A stretch of DNA of 36,531 nucleotides from contig NZ_FOWN01000028.1 of assembly GCF_900115465.1 (NCBI RefSeq), positions 1-36,531 on the forward strand, written 5' to 3'. Below the pieces are notes generated by a model that was given only the letters and a program-made list of their open reading frames with translations, did no database searches and was not told the origin of the DNA. The DNA is from Halolactibacillus alkaliphilus. GTDB taxonomy: Bacteria > Bacillota > Bacilli > Bacillales > Amphibacillaceae. Numbering within the stretch: the stretch's first letter is position 1; each line of letters starts with the position of its first letter. Shown here in pieces: positions 1 through 7,669 of the stretch. The translations under genes were made by a program, and so were the position numbers.

Positions 1-191
1 CGTTGCTTTAACCGTTGATGGATGGAGATGGAACTTTTCGCTTTCGAGCCCCTAAGCTCCCGGACCTCCGTTTGATAGCGAAAATGTTTGGCTTGATTAA
101 ACACCCGGAGGGTGTGATCCATGGACATCACAAAATCAGGATCGATTTTATGCTTATATAAGCGATTTGAAAAAATGGCCTTCATGCCCAT
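1..191 (-). CDS. TnpB-like protein of the IS200/IS605 group, N-terminal part only (window edge)
   Basis: The minus strand from an ATG at 191 reads about 63 codons up to the window edge, beginning MGMKAIFSNRLYKHKIDPDF. The same reading (about 90% identical, including about 80 bases of leader) occurs on the plus strand at 13109, so this is a second copy of one mobile gene. The wording resembles TnpB-related proteins of IS1341-type IS200/IS605 elements, which are RNA-guided nucleases or their relatives. The GGGAGGG ribosome site at about 200-207 supports the start. No nuclease motif is visible in this fragment, and whether the gene is intact beyond the window cannot be told. No stop occurs in the visible part. 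Confidence 0.7.
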   Translation of the reverse strand, partial: MGMKAIFSNRLYKHKIDPDFVMSMDHTLRVFNQAKHFRYQTEVRELRGSKAKSSISIHQRLKQ

Positions 192-383
192 GATACCCAC
201 CCTCCCTTGGTTTTGTGACGGTCACTGTTAGTGCTTTAATTATACCATGCGGAATATATGTTTGTCACTTCAAAAATATTCAAAACAAGCGATTCATCAC
301 CCACCTAGTGCTGACACACTTGAGGAAGGTGTCTTCTCGCCCTAAAGCGATAAATAGTATGAACACCGAAAGGAAGTGTCTAA

Positions 384-1370
384 ATGAAAGCAATAGTGGA
401 TCAAAATCAAAAGACAGAACTGATTGAAAGAGAAAGACGAAATCCCGTCGGCTATCAGATTGAAGTGCAAATATTATACGCAGGACTTAATCGGCGTGAC
501 TTAATGATTAGGAAAAGGCGAGGGGAAGAAACGATACCGGTTACATTAGGGTCTGATGGTGTAGGGATAGTAACGCGTTTAGGAGACGAGGCAGTGCGAT
601 TTAATGTGGGAGACAGTGTTTTAATTAACCCTGGTTTGTATTGGGATAACGCAACTGTCGCAGCGCCGGATACGTTAGAAATTGTCGGTTATCCTAATGA
701 TGGCACATTTTCAGATTATTATGTTCAAGATGAAAAATATTTTGAGAGAAAACCGTCGTTCTTAACAGATGCTGAAGCAGGTTGTCTAAATTTATCAGCG
801 CTCACGGCTTTTCGAGCAATATTTACCAAAGGTCAGCTGAAAAAAGGAGAAACCGTCTTTATTCCAGGTGGGGCGAGTGGTGTGAGTACATACTTAATAC
901 AATTTGCTAAAGCAATTGGTGCGCGTGTGATTACTACTTCAAGAAACGAAGAAAAATTAACACAATTAGCTAAATTAGGCGCGGATTTTTGTCTTATGAC
1001 GACCTCAGACTGGGAGGTGGCATTGTCAGATGAATCGATAGACCTCGTTATAGATAGCATCGGTGAAGCCACATTTGATCGTTCATTAAGTGTGCTAAAA
1101 AAAGGCGGGCGGCTAGTAACGTTTGGCGCGACGACTGATGACGTTGTTTCATTTAATGTTAGACAGTTTTTCTATCAGCAACAAACAATTCTTGGTTCAA
1201 CAATGGGGAGTCGAGAAGAGTTAAAGAGCATGCTTACTTTCATTGAAACACATAAAATCCATCCGATAATTGATCATATTTATCAAAAAACGGACTACCA
1301 AGAGGCGTTTGATCAACTGAAACAGTCGAAACACTTAGGTAAAATTGTCCTAGATTTTAAAATTTCGTAA
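384..1370 (+). CDS. Zinc-independent medium-chain dehydrogenase/reductase (quinone oxidoreductase / YogA-like)
   Basis: A 328-residue MDR-superfamily oxidoreductase. The N-terminal GroES-like domain (about 25-125) has GSDGVG where zinc alcohol dehydrogenases carry GHE, and lacks the catalytic cysteine, so zinc catalysis is unlikely. The Rossmann part has the GGASGVSTYLIQFAKA stretch near residues 160-176, typical of NAD(P)H-dependent quinone or enoyl reductases. It resembles B. subtilis YogA in length and layout. The substrate is unknown. The start is supported by AGGAAG at 371-376. The gene stands alone, closed by a hairpin terminator just downstream, and is convergent with the spoVA operon. 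Family is seen in the sequence; the reaction is inferred. Confidence 0.85.
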   Translation: MKAIVDQNQKTELIERERRNPVGYQIEVQILYAGLNRRDLMIRKRRGEETIPVTLGSDGVGIVTRLGDEAVRFNVGDSVLINPGLYWDNATVAAPDTLEIVGYPNDGTFSDYYVQDEKYFERKPSFLTDAEAGCLNLSALTAFRAIFTKGQLKKGETVFIPGGASGVSTYLIQFAKAIGARVITTSRNEEKLTQLAKLGADFCLMTTSDWEVALSDESIDLVIDSIGEATFDRSLSVLKKGGRLVTFGATTDDVVSFNVRQFFYQQQTILGSTMGSREELKSMLTFIETHKIHPIIDHIYQKTDYQEAFDQLKQSKHLGKIVLDFKIS

Positions 1371-1380
1371 TACAAGGAAG

Positions 1381-1410
1381 AGAAGCGTTTAATAAAGGGC
1401 GCTTCTTTTC
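1381..1410 (+). terminator. Intrinsic terminator after the MDR oxidoreductase gene
   Basis: AGAAGCG at 1381-1387 pairs with CGCTTCT at 1400-1406 and is followed by TTTCTTTG, a stem-loop with a T-rich tail ten bases after the stop codon. Confidence 0.75.
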
Positions 1411-1479
1411 TTTGTTAAAAGGCGTTCAAAGAAGAAATCCTCACGCCAAATAGCGCTTGAAAATGTTTTGGAGTATGCA

Positions 1480-1836
1480 TTAACTTCTTGGTTTAAACAA
1501 TAAGGCACCAATCACACCAAAAACAATGGCTGATGTTATACCTGCACTTGTAAGTTGAAACATACCAATCACTACGCCGATTAGCCCAGATTGTTCGGCT
1601 TCTTTTAGTGCGCCATGAACGAGTCCATTGCCGAAAGATGTGATAGGAACTGTTGCGCCCGCTCCAGCAAAATCAATGAAAGGTTCATACAAACCAATCC
1701 CGTCCAGAACACTTCCAATCACAACAAAGAGACTTAACATAAAAGCAGGTGTTTGTTTGAACACATCAATAATTAATTGACCGATCGTACAGATTAAGCC
1801 ACCGACAACAAAAGCGACAAACACTGAGATAACCAT
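1480..1836 (-). CDS. spoVAE: Stage V sporulation protein AE (SpoVAEb type)
   Basis: A 118-residue, very hydrophobic membrane protein with three to four membrane segments and the family signature GAGATVPITSFGNGLVHGA around residues 58-76. SpoVAE works with SpoVAC and SpoVAD in the channel that imports DPA into the forespore and releases it at germination. The start chosen is ATG at 1836: it has AAAGGAG eight bases upstream and gives the usual family length, while the frame extends further without support. It lies 16 bases after spoVAD and is the last gene of the operon. A GAGAT-VP signature shared with SpoVAC shows the two are paralogous. Confidence 0.93.
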   Translation of the reverse strand: MVISVFVAFVVGGLICTIGQLIIDVFKQTPAFMLSLFVVIGSVLDGIGLYEPFIDFAGAGATVPITSFGNGLVHGALKEAEQSGLIGVVIGMFQLTSAGITSAIVFGVIGALLFKPRS

Positions 1837-1852
1837 ATGGCATGCTCCTTTG

Positions 1853-2860
1853 TTATTTAGATTCAAGTACAATAAGATGTGCAATAGTAGGGATATGTGG
1901 TGTTTGTAATAACGATAAAGGTGAATGTAATGCTCCGGTTGCAACAACCAATGCCCGCGTAGGTTTTTTAAAGTATACCTTTAACCCTTTACTTAAGAGA
2001 AATAAACTAAGGCAACCGGCACCACTCCCGCCACTAAATATGGGCTGGTTTTTGTTATATATTTCGCAACCAGCATCAATGAGTTGATTGCGATTCACGC
2101 GATAGTTTTCTTCTCGTAATAAATCGTATAATATATTCTGTCCAACCGAACCAAGGTCTCCTGTAATAATATAATCGTAATCTTTTGGCGTTGTATTAAA
2201 ATCTTTAAAGTGAGCTAATAAAGTATGAAAACAGGCAGGCGCCATGGCTTCTCCCATGTTGTAAGGATCGCTAAATCCCTCGTCAATAACAGCACCTAAT
2301 GTTCCACCTGTAATATGCGGGCCAGTTCCATTTGAACTGAGCAGACAAAAACCACCACCTGTGACGGTTGTTTGGCTAGAAGGTGGTTTTTGTTGCCCGT
2401 ATTCATTAGGGAATCTAAATTGTTTTTCTACAGCAGCAAAATGGCTCATTGTACCAGCAAAAACGGCTGCCTGTTGTTGGCTTTCAATTGATAGTGCACC
2501 ATAAAGAAGTGATAACCCGAAATTAGCACAAGCATGATCAAATGTGATGGGGGTAAGAGCCCGATTGGTCAAAGCTAAATGTGTAGGTGTCGATTGATTT
2601 AATAAGTCTCCAGTGAAAAGCAATTGAACATCCGGATGCTTTTTTAAAAGTGGAGAGATGCCATCACATATTAATTTTTTATAACAGTTTTCATATGTTT
2701 TTTCACCGTCATAGAGATCATCAATAAATGTATCGATATAAGCAGTCAGAGCGCCGTTTTTTTCTAAGGGCCCTGCAATTGTGTGGTATTCATTTATGAT
2801 GATTGGCGTATGGAACTGATAACTCACCTGACCTACTCGCACTTGTAACGCCTCCTTCAT
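1853..2860 (-). CDS. spoVAD: Stage V sporulation protein AD, DPA-binding
   Basis: A 335-residue soluble protein with a thiolase-like fold, matching SpoVAD in length (about 338) and in features such as the EGFSDPYNMGEAMAPA segment near residue 205 and the GSGAGCLS segment near the C-terminus. In B. subtilis SpoVAD binds DPA directly and hands it to the SpoVA membrane channel. Its ATG overlaps the spoVAC stop codon by one base (TAATG), and no good Shine-Dalgarno site precedes it, so it is probably translated by coupling to spoVAC. The protein contains a cysteine in DHACANFG (about residue 110), in the region equivalent to the thiolase cysteine. The usual GACST wording is not kept. Confidence 0.93.
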   Translation of the reverse strand: MKEALQVRVGQVSYQFHTPIIINEYHTIAGPLEKNGALTAYIDTFIDDLYDGEKTYENCYKKLICDGISPLLKKHPDVQLLFTGDLLNQSTPTHLALTNRALTPITFDHACANFGLSLLYGALSIESQQQAAVFAGTMSHFAAVEKQFRFPNEYGQQKPPSSQTTVTGGGFCLLSSNGTGPHITGGTLGAVIDEGFSDPYNMGEAMAPACFHTLLAHFKDFNTTPKDYDYIITGDLGSVGQNILYDLLREENYRVNRNQLIDAGCEIYNKNQPIFSGGSGAGCLSLFLLSKGLKVYFKKPTRALVVATGALHSPLSLLQTPHIPTIAHLIVLESK

Positions 2861-3294
2861 TATGCCAACAATGTTTTTATAATAGCTATTACAAAACTAG
2901 AAAAGACACCAGAAACAATGACACTTCCGGCTAGTTTAAACATATTACTTCCAACACCTAGAACAAAACCTTCATTTCTATGTTCAATCGCACTTGAAAT
3001 CACAGCGTTACCAAAGCCAGTAACCGGAACCATCGTACCAGCGCCAGCTACCTGAGCGATTTTATCATAGACGCCCCAACCTGTTAGAAACATAGTCAAT
3101 ATAATCAATGTTGCAACAGTAGGGTCCCCAACGGTTTCTTCAGAAAAATCAAAGAAATAGAGGTAAAATAAACTAATCATTTGTCCAAGGGCACAAAGAC
3201 TTCCTCCAAAAATAAAGCTCATCAAACAGTTTTTAGCAAGCGGTCGTTTTGGGTCATGTTTTTTTGCAATGGTTTTAATTGTGTCAGTTTTCAT
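2860..3294 (-). CDS. spoVAC: Stage V sporulation protein AC, membrane channel subunit
   Basis: A 144-residue membrane protein starting MKTDTIKTIAKKHDPKRPL, with four predicted membrane segments and the signature GAGTMVPVTGFGNA near residues 83-96. In B. subtilis SpoVAC behaves as a mechanosensitive channel for DPA release. The start at 3294 has AAAAGGA about eight bases upstream, and the length fits the family (about 150). It begins one base after the stop of the lipoprotein gene upstream and overlaps spoVAD by one base, so the operon is very tightly packed. spoVAA, spoVAB and sigF homologues are not next to it. Confidence 0.93.
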   Translation of the reverse strand: MKTDTIKTIAKKHDPKRPLAKNCLMSFIFGGSLCALGQMISLFYLYFFDFSEETVGDPTVATLIILTMFLTGWGVYDKIAQVAGAGTMVPVTGFGNAVISSAIEHRNEGFVLGVGSNMFKLAGSVIVSGVFSSFVIAIIKTLLA

Positions 3295-3295
3295 T

Positions 3296-3658
3296 TTAAT
3301 CGTCCTTTTCAATGGATTGATCATAGCTTATTAATTGGTTAAGTCGCTCTTGTGTAAGGGGGGAAGTTTGCTTTCTGACTTCGATCGTTGCTTTCATATC
3401 AGATGATGTATACACAAGATGATTAGGGTATTTCTTGCCTAAGTCCTTTTTGATATCTGCGGCAATCTTTTGTTCGGAGAACTGTTTTAAAGGCTTGATA
3501 ATCATAGCGACATAGATGACGTCATCAGTGACGATTGATTCAACGACATGAATATCTGGATAGGTTGCTTTTAGTTGTTGGTTAAAGGGCGTGTCCGTAT
3601 CTGCTTGACAACTTGTTAATAGAAAGAGCGAGACAATAGTTAAACACATAATCCGCAT
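3296..3658 (-). CDS. Sporulation lipoprotein of the YhcN/YlaJ type
   Basis: A 120-residue lipoprotein: signal peptide MRIMCLTIVSLFLLTSC with lipobox LTSC (Cys17), then a small domain with a VTDDVIYVAMIIKP strand and a KKDLGKKYPNHLVYTSSD stretch. These are like the repeat motif of YhcN/YlaJ spore lipoproteins. Start chosen at 3658 because AGGTGA lies six bases upstream; a longer frame starting 3757 has no such support. First gene of the operon with spoVAC/AD/AE. YhcN-type genes accompany spoVAC-AD-AEb in the mobile spoVA operons of Bacillus, which supports the call. The Shine-Dalgarno sequence lies inside a perfect inverted repeat. The family call is from wording and context rather than a strong match. 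Confidence 0.7.
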   Translation of the reverse strand: MRIMCLTIVSLFLLTSCQADTDTPFNQQLKATYPDIHVVESIVTDDVIYVAMIIKPLKQFSEQKIAADIKKDLGKKYPNHLVYTSSDMKATIEVRKQTSPLTQERLNQLISYDQSIEKDD

Positions 3659-3660
3659 AG

Positions 3661-3709
3661 AGTTCACCTGTTTCTTTATTGAGTTAACACTAGTGTTCCC
3701 AGGTGAACT
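3661..3709 (-). promoter_or_regulatory. Inverted repeat that can sequester the SD of the spoVA operon
   Basis: On the minus strand AGTTCACCTG (3700-3709 complement side) and CAGGTGAACT (3661-3670) form a perfect 10-bp inverted repeat 29 bases apart. The second arm contains the AGGTGA ribosome site and ends two bases before the ATG. A 12-base perfect palindrome, AACACTAGTGTT (3685-3696), lies between the arms. If transcribed, the arms would form a stem hiding the SD. As DNA it could be an operator. Confidence 0.6.
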
Positions 3710-3731
3710 TATATATATGTAAAATGAAACT

Positions 3732-3772
3732 AAAAAAATAAAAAATCTACTTATCAACGAGTGATAAGTAGA
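3732..3772 (-). terminator. Intrinsic terminator of the sip-htrA-nfrA operon
   Basis: An 11-bp perfect stem (3746-3756 with 3762-3772, loop ACGAG) is followed on the minus strand by TTTTTTATTTTTTT (3732-3745). It lies just after the nfrA-like stop codon and separates that operon from the spoVA operon. Confidence 0.9.
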
Positions 3773-3784
3773 TGTATCTTTATC

Positions 3785-4531
3785 TTAACGATTATTAAAT
3801 TTCTTTTCTTTTACATAGGGTGTTAAACGATTGTTACGCTCATTATGCAATGTTTTGATCATTTGATTTGTCCATGAATCTGTGCGTTTATTTGTTGAGC
3901 GTGTACGATAATATGCTTCAATAGTCTGATCAAATTGTGCTAAGACGTCTTTATGACTCGGATCATCTTTATAGCTATTCTCAAAGTAAACAGCATCTTT
4001 TGGCAATTTTGGTTTTATTTCTTGTTGCTCGTCAGGATAACCTAATGCAAGTCCGAATAATGGGACAACATGCTCCGGTAAATCAAACAAATCATTGACT
4101 AAATCAAGGTCGCGCTTAATGCTTCCAATGTAACAAACACCAATGCCAAGAGATTCAGCAGCAATGGTCATGTTTTGTGCAGCAATTGTAGCATCAACTG
4201 TTGCAATCATAAAGTATTCCGTACTTTGAACATTTTGCGCCATTACGGCTTTTTCTTTGTCGCTAGCATAAAGCATATGGCGGTGATAATCACCACAAAA
4301 TAAAATAAAGTGCCCATTTTCTTCGATATAAGATTGGTTAGAGATTGAAGCAAGCGCGCGCTTTTTATCTGGGTCAGTCACCCCTATCATTGTATAAGCC
4401 ATTAAATAACTGGAAGTTGAACTTGCGCGTGCCGCATCAATGATGATATCAAGTTGTGCTTGTTTTAATGGCTCGGATTTAAATTTACGGATAGATCGAT
4501 GACTAAGAATCGTATCAATTGTTGAGTTCAT
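3785..4531 (-). CDS. nfrA: NfrA-type FMN-dependent NAD(P)H nitroreductase / flavin reductase
   Basis: A 248-residue member of the nitroreductase family. N-terminal SHRSIRKF (residues about 11-18) is the usual FMN-phosphate contact, and the IAAESLGIGVCYIGSIK segment (about 122-138) is the second flavin site. Length and C-terminal extension match NfrA (YwcG) of B. subtilis, an oxygen-insensitive NADPH reductase for nitro compounds, flavins and other electrophiles. The start at 4531 is preceded by AAAGGGG. Last gene of the minus-strand cluster, 31 bases after the lipoprotein gene, with a strong terminator after it. The physiological substrate is not evident. Confidence 0.85.
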   Translation of the reverse strand: MNSTIDTILSHRSIRKFKSEPLKQAQLDIIIDAARASSTSSYLMAYTMIGVTDPDKKRALASISNQSYIEENGHFILFCGDYHRHMLYASDKEKAVMAQNVQSTEYFMIATVDATIAAQNMTIAAESLGIGVCYIGSIKRDLDLVNDLFDLPEHVVPLFGLALGYPDEQQEIKPKLPKDAVYFENSYKDDPSHKDVLAQFDQTIEAYYRTRSTNKRTDSWTNQMIKTLHNERNNRLTPYVKEKKFNNR

Positions 4532-4562
4532 TCTTAAAACCCCTTTGCACATTTATAGTGTA

Positions 4563-5294
4563 TCAGTCTTTTAAAGTTAAGGTGATCAGGTCTTCTGCTT
4601 GTTCTTCTGTTTCACGCCACGTTGCTAAAGCGTCAACTGTTGGCTCTTCTACTTGAGGGAGTGTGATGTTAATGGTACCGTCATTTGCAATGTTAAGATC
4701 TATAATCGGCCAATGGAAACGGTGAAATGTTTCAACTTCAACAAGTTCTGAATCAGTGATTAAATCAACTGTCTTAAACGCCTCAGCGTTAAAGGCAAGC
4801 AGTTGGTGTCTAAGGAGATCGTCATTAACATCACGCTTTTTAAATTGAAAAAGAAGCGTTTGATTATCGATCGTGTAAAAGTCAACAAGTGCGACTTGGT
4901 CTTGAATAAGAGCGGATCGTTGTTTTGATGTATCGATTAATAAAAAACTAGCGTCTTGGTCTTTTATCGCAAAAGTGAGTAAATATAGCGACTTTTTAGT
5001 CGTATCTAAAGGAGCTAATGTCATCTCGTCAATCGCTGTTTGTCTGTTTTTATGTTGGGCTAAATAATGATCGATTATAGGGAAGTTTTTTAAATTCAAT
5101 TTGACTATTTCATCAATCAAGTGGAACTCAATCATTTCAACTTTTTCGTCTCTAATGGTTTCTTCTATTAGTTCGGTTTGTTCTGAAGCGTTTGGGTCTG
5201 TCTGTTCTTCAACGACGATTGCGTCAGTATCATTGCAACCTGCGAGTAGAACTGTTACTAATATCGTCAACATAAACAAAAGTAATTTGCGCAA
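4563..5294 (-). CDS. Lipoprotein of unknown function
   Basis: A 243-residue predicted lipoprotein: MRKLLLFMLTILVTVLLAGC signal peptide with lipobox LAGC (Cys20), then a soluble, strongly acidic domain rich in beta-type strands. I do not recognise a family. The start is TTG at 5294, with GGAG about 13 bases upstream; an ATG nearby is in another frame. It lies between the HtrA-like gene (81 bases upstream) and nfrA (31 bases downstream) in a minus-strand run that also includes a signal peptidase, so an extracytoplasmic role fits. No function is claimed. Confidence 0.75.
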   Translation of the reverse strand: MRKLLLFMLTILVTVLLAGCNDTDAIVVEEQTDPNASEQTELIEETIRDEKVEMIEFHLIDEIVKLNLKNFPIIDHYLAQHKNRQTAIDEMTLAPLDTTKKSLYLLTFAIKDQDASFLLIDTSKQRSALIQDQVALVDFYTIDNQTLLFQFKKRDVNDDLLRHQLLAFNAEAFKTVDLITDSELVEVETFHRFHWPIIDLNIANDGTINITLPQVEEPTVDALATWRETEEQAEDLITLTLKD

Positions 5295-5375
5295 AACAAT
5301 GATTCATCTCCATTCTTATTAATTACTATATACCATTTAGCTAGTTAAACTACCTGTTGTTGATTGTTTGGCAAC

Positions 5376-6500
5376 TTAGGTTGATTCACTTAAAGTGTAT
5401 TCAATAATTTTAATTTGGTCGTTCTCAAAAGCAATGGTAAAGGTATAGTCTAGTATTTCTGTGTCTTCATCAAGCAGGGCTTTTTCGATTAACACATTGA
5501 ATACCCATTGATTATCTATTACTTCCGCTGAAACTTGTTCAACAAGGTGAAGTGTTTTTAATGAGACATATTTATCTCTAAAAGCAATGTAATCTTGCGC
5601 TGACTGCTTGTCATTACCAAGCAAAGCGTAAGCGTTAATGTAGTCATGAATGGCTAAACTTTCAATGAAATATTGAATTAAATAATAACTATTTTCTTGA
5701 TAATCTTCAATTTGATCACTGCGCTGATGAATATTTGAAGGAAAGGTGAGTGCATCATTTGATGTATTAGCTGACCAGTCTGTGATGTCATCAATGACAT
5801 CCTTAATTGGGATGCTAAACCCAATGTCAGTATCTGAAATGCCTGCTGAATTGATACCAATCACTTTTCCAGTCGTTTGATCAATAAGAGGCCCACCACT
5901 ATTGCCATGTGTAATATTTGATGAAATCTGATATACCTCATCATAAGCATAGCCATTAATATCAAAACTTCTATTTGTACCAGAAATTATTCCAACAGAT
6001 ACAGAGTTTTGATAACCTAGTGGGCTACCTAAGGCGAGGATGGGTGTGCCAACTTCAATATCATCCGTCGTATTTAACTCTATTGGTCGTTGATTCATTA
6101 ATTGTGGTACACGAATGACCGCAATATCTTTTTCTTTACTCATACCGACAATGGCTGCTGGGTATGTTTCAGTAGATGATAGTGTAACTTCAATCGTGTT
6201 CGCACCTTCGATGACGTGGGCATTCGTAATAATATCCCCACGACTATTATAAAGAAAGCCAGAACCTAGGCGATTTGAAGTAGACGTATCGACAGAGATT
6301 TTGACAACACTTTTTTGGGCATGATGAATAATCTGTTGCAGTGATTTTGCATCGCCAGATGATGGTTGGTAGCTGACGATCGGCTCAACGACAATCGGTT
6401 GATTATACACCATTTGATACGTATGGTACAAAAATAAAGTACCACTTATAATAATAAAAAGTGTAAAAATAAGGGGGAGATGCTTTCGTTGTTGAATCAT
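5376..6500 (-). CDS. Membrane-anchored HtrA/DegP-like serine protease without PDZ domain
   Basis: A 374-residue protein with an N-terminal membrane anchor (about 8-27) and a trypsin-like domain (about 52-245). The catalytic triad is complete: His95 in NAHVIEG, Asp125 in KDIAVIR and Ser201 in GNSGGP. In place of the PDZ domain of HtrA there is a roughly 120-residue C-terminal domain (255-374) with alternating helices and strands that looks NTF2-like; I cannot identify it firmly. The active site should face the outside of the membrane. Its ATG overlaps the stop of the zinc-ribbon gene by four bases (ATGA), so the two are co-translated and may work together in envelope protein quality control. 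Confidence 0.9.
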   Translation of the reverse strand: MIQQRKHLPLIFTLFIIISGTLFLYHTYQMVYNQPIVVEPIVSYQPSSGDAKSLQQIIHHAQKSVVKISVDTSTSNRLGSGFLYNSRGDIITNAHVIEGANTIEVTLSSTETYPAAIVGMSKEKDIAVIRVPQLMNQRPIELNTTDDIEVGTPILALGSPLGYQNSVSVGIISGTNRSFDINGYAYDEVYQISSNITHGNSGGPLIDQTTGKVIGINSAGISDTDIGFSIPIKDVIDDITDWSANTSNDALTFPSNIHQRSDQIEDYQENSYYLIQYFIESLAIHDYINAYALLGNDKQSAQDYIAFRDKYVSLKTLHLVEQVSAEVIDNQWVFNVLIEKALLDEDTEILDYTFTIAFENDQIKIIEYTLSEST

Positions 6501-7651
6501 GTAGCTTCCTCCTCATTTAATAACCATGAAACAGCCAAAATATTGATGTCTATAGCAGCGCTATCAAATGGCTGATGCATATATATATAATCTAATTGTC
6601 CCGTATCATATGGGTAAAGCACTTCTGGGTAGACAAATACTTCTCTTGTATCAAGCACCTTTTGATTAGCATCTCTTAGTTCGAATGTCACTTGAATATG
6701 ATAAATTGGCACCGTTCCTTGATTCTTAACTTGTCCTTCTACTTTTAGTTGATTCGAAGGCGTTTGACTAAGACGAAGATCAGTGACTGATACGGCTTTT
6801 GATTGATTAAAAACAACTTCTTCCTCATATGATTGATAGGCCTTTTGCATGCGTTCTTCCAATGCTTTAACGAATTGTTCTTGAGCTAAAGCGATGGTTT
6901 GTTTTAAGCTTAGTAACCGCTCATCCTCTGGTAAGTAATAGCGTCCGTTTTCAACTAATTCTGCTGCTTCGGAAAATTGATTATCAGCTAAATACGTGTT
7001 GGCAAGACTTGCGATGGAAGCGGATAACTGCTCGCGTAATTGTTGTTTTAATAGGAGAGCATCTGTGGATTGAATGGCTTCAATTTCCCATACGAGTGCT
7101 TGCAAGTCTTGTATGGATAAATCATTTTCAAGTTGTTTATTTATTTGCTTCAGTTGAAAATGCTCTTGTAATGATCTGATATGGATGATTAGTTGATCTA
7201 CAGGGTCCCCCTTAAAATCATCAAGTTTAATTTGTAAGTCATTTAATTGTTTAAGTTGTTCGTGATATGGTGCGTTAGAATCGACATCAATGTCATGAAG
7301 GTAAAGTGACATGAGTGTGGCTAAATCACTTGCGGCTTCAAATGACGGAGAAATGTCTAATGCTTGTTCAGCAAGATATAAACTTTCTTCGTACGCTTCA
7401 TTCGAAAGTGCAACGGTTGCTTCATGATATAAAGCGATAGCTTGTTCATGAAGCCGTGAATAAGTGAATGTAATTAGACCAAAAAACAATCCAATAATAA
7501 CCAAAAAAATGATAGGCATACGCCATGCTATTAATGAGAAACGTTGTTTTTCAAACCGTAAATGACGGTCATTAGGTAGCTTATCACCGCATGACACACA
7601 AAAACTTTCCGTATCATGTACAGACGCACCACATTGAGGGCAATATCCCAT
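6497..7651 (-). CDS. Zinc-ribbon, single-TM, TPR-like membrane protein with C-terminal FxLYD-like domain
   Basis: A 384-residue protein. Residues 1-25 hold a four-cysteine zinc ribbon (Cys4, Cys7, Cys18, Cys21). Residues about 42-64 form one membrane helix, and 68-150 a TPR-like helical repeat (YHEATVALSNEAYEESLYLA). A long helical region with ALEERMQKAYQSYEEE follows, and the last about 110 residues have an FxLYD-like beta domain (VKNQGTVPIYHIQVTFELRD). The zinc ribbon would be cytoplasmic and the rest outside. AGGAGA precedes the ATG at 7651. It is 18 bases after the signal peptidase gene and overlaps the HtrA-like gene. Likely an adaptor or sensor; the function is unknown. Confidence 0.8.
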   Translation of the reverse strand: MGYCPQCGASVHDTESFCVSCGDKLPNDRHLRFEKQRFSLIAWRMPIIFLVIIGLFFGLITFTYSRLHEQAIALYHEATVALSNEAYEESLYLAEQALDISPSFEAASDLATLMSLYLHDIDVDSNAPYHEQLKQLNDLQIKLDDFKGDPVDQLIIHIRSLQEHFQLKQINKQLENDLSIQDLQALVWEIEAIQSTDALLLKQQLREQLSASIASLANTYLADNQFSEAAELVENGRYYLPEDERLLSLKQTIALAQEQFVKALEERMQKAYQSYEEEVVFNQSKAVSVTDLRLSQTPSNQLKVEGQVKNQGTVPIYHIQVTFELRDANQKVLDTREVFVYPEVLYPYDTGQLDYIYMHQPFDSAAIDINILAVSWLLNEEEAT

Positions 7652-7669
7652 GAATTCTCCTGCCTTTCC

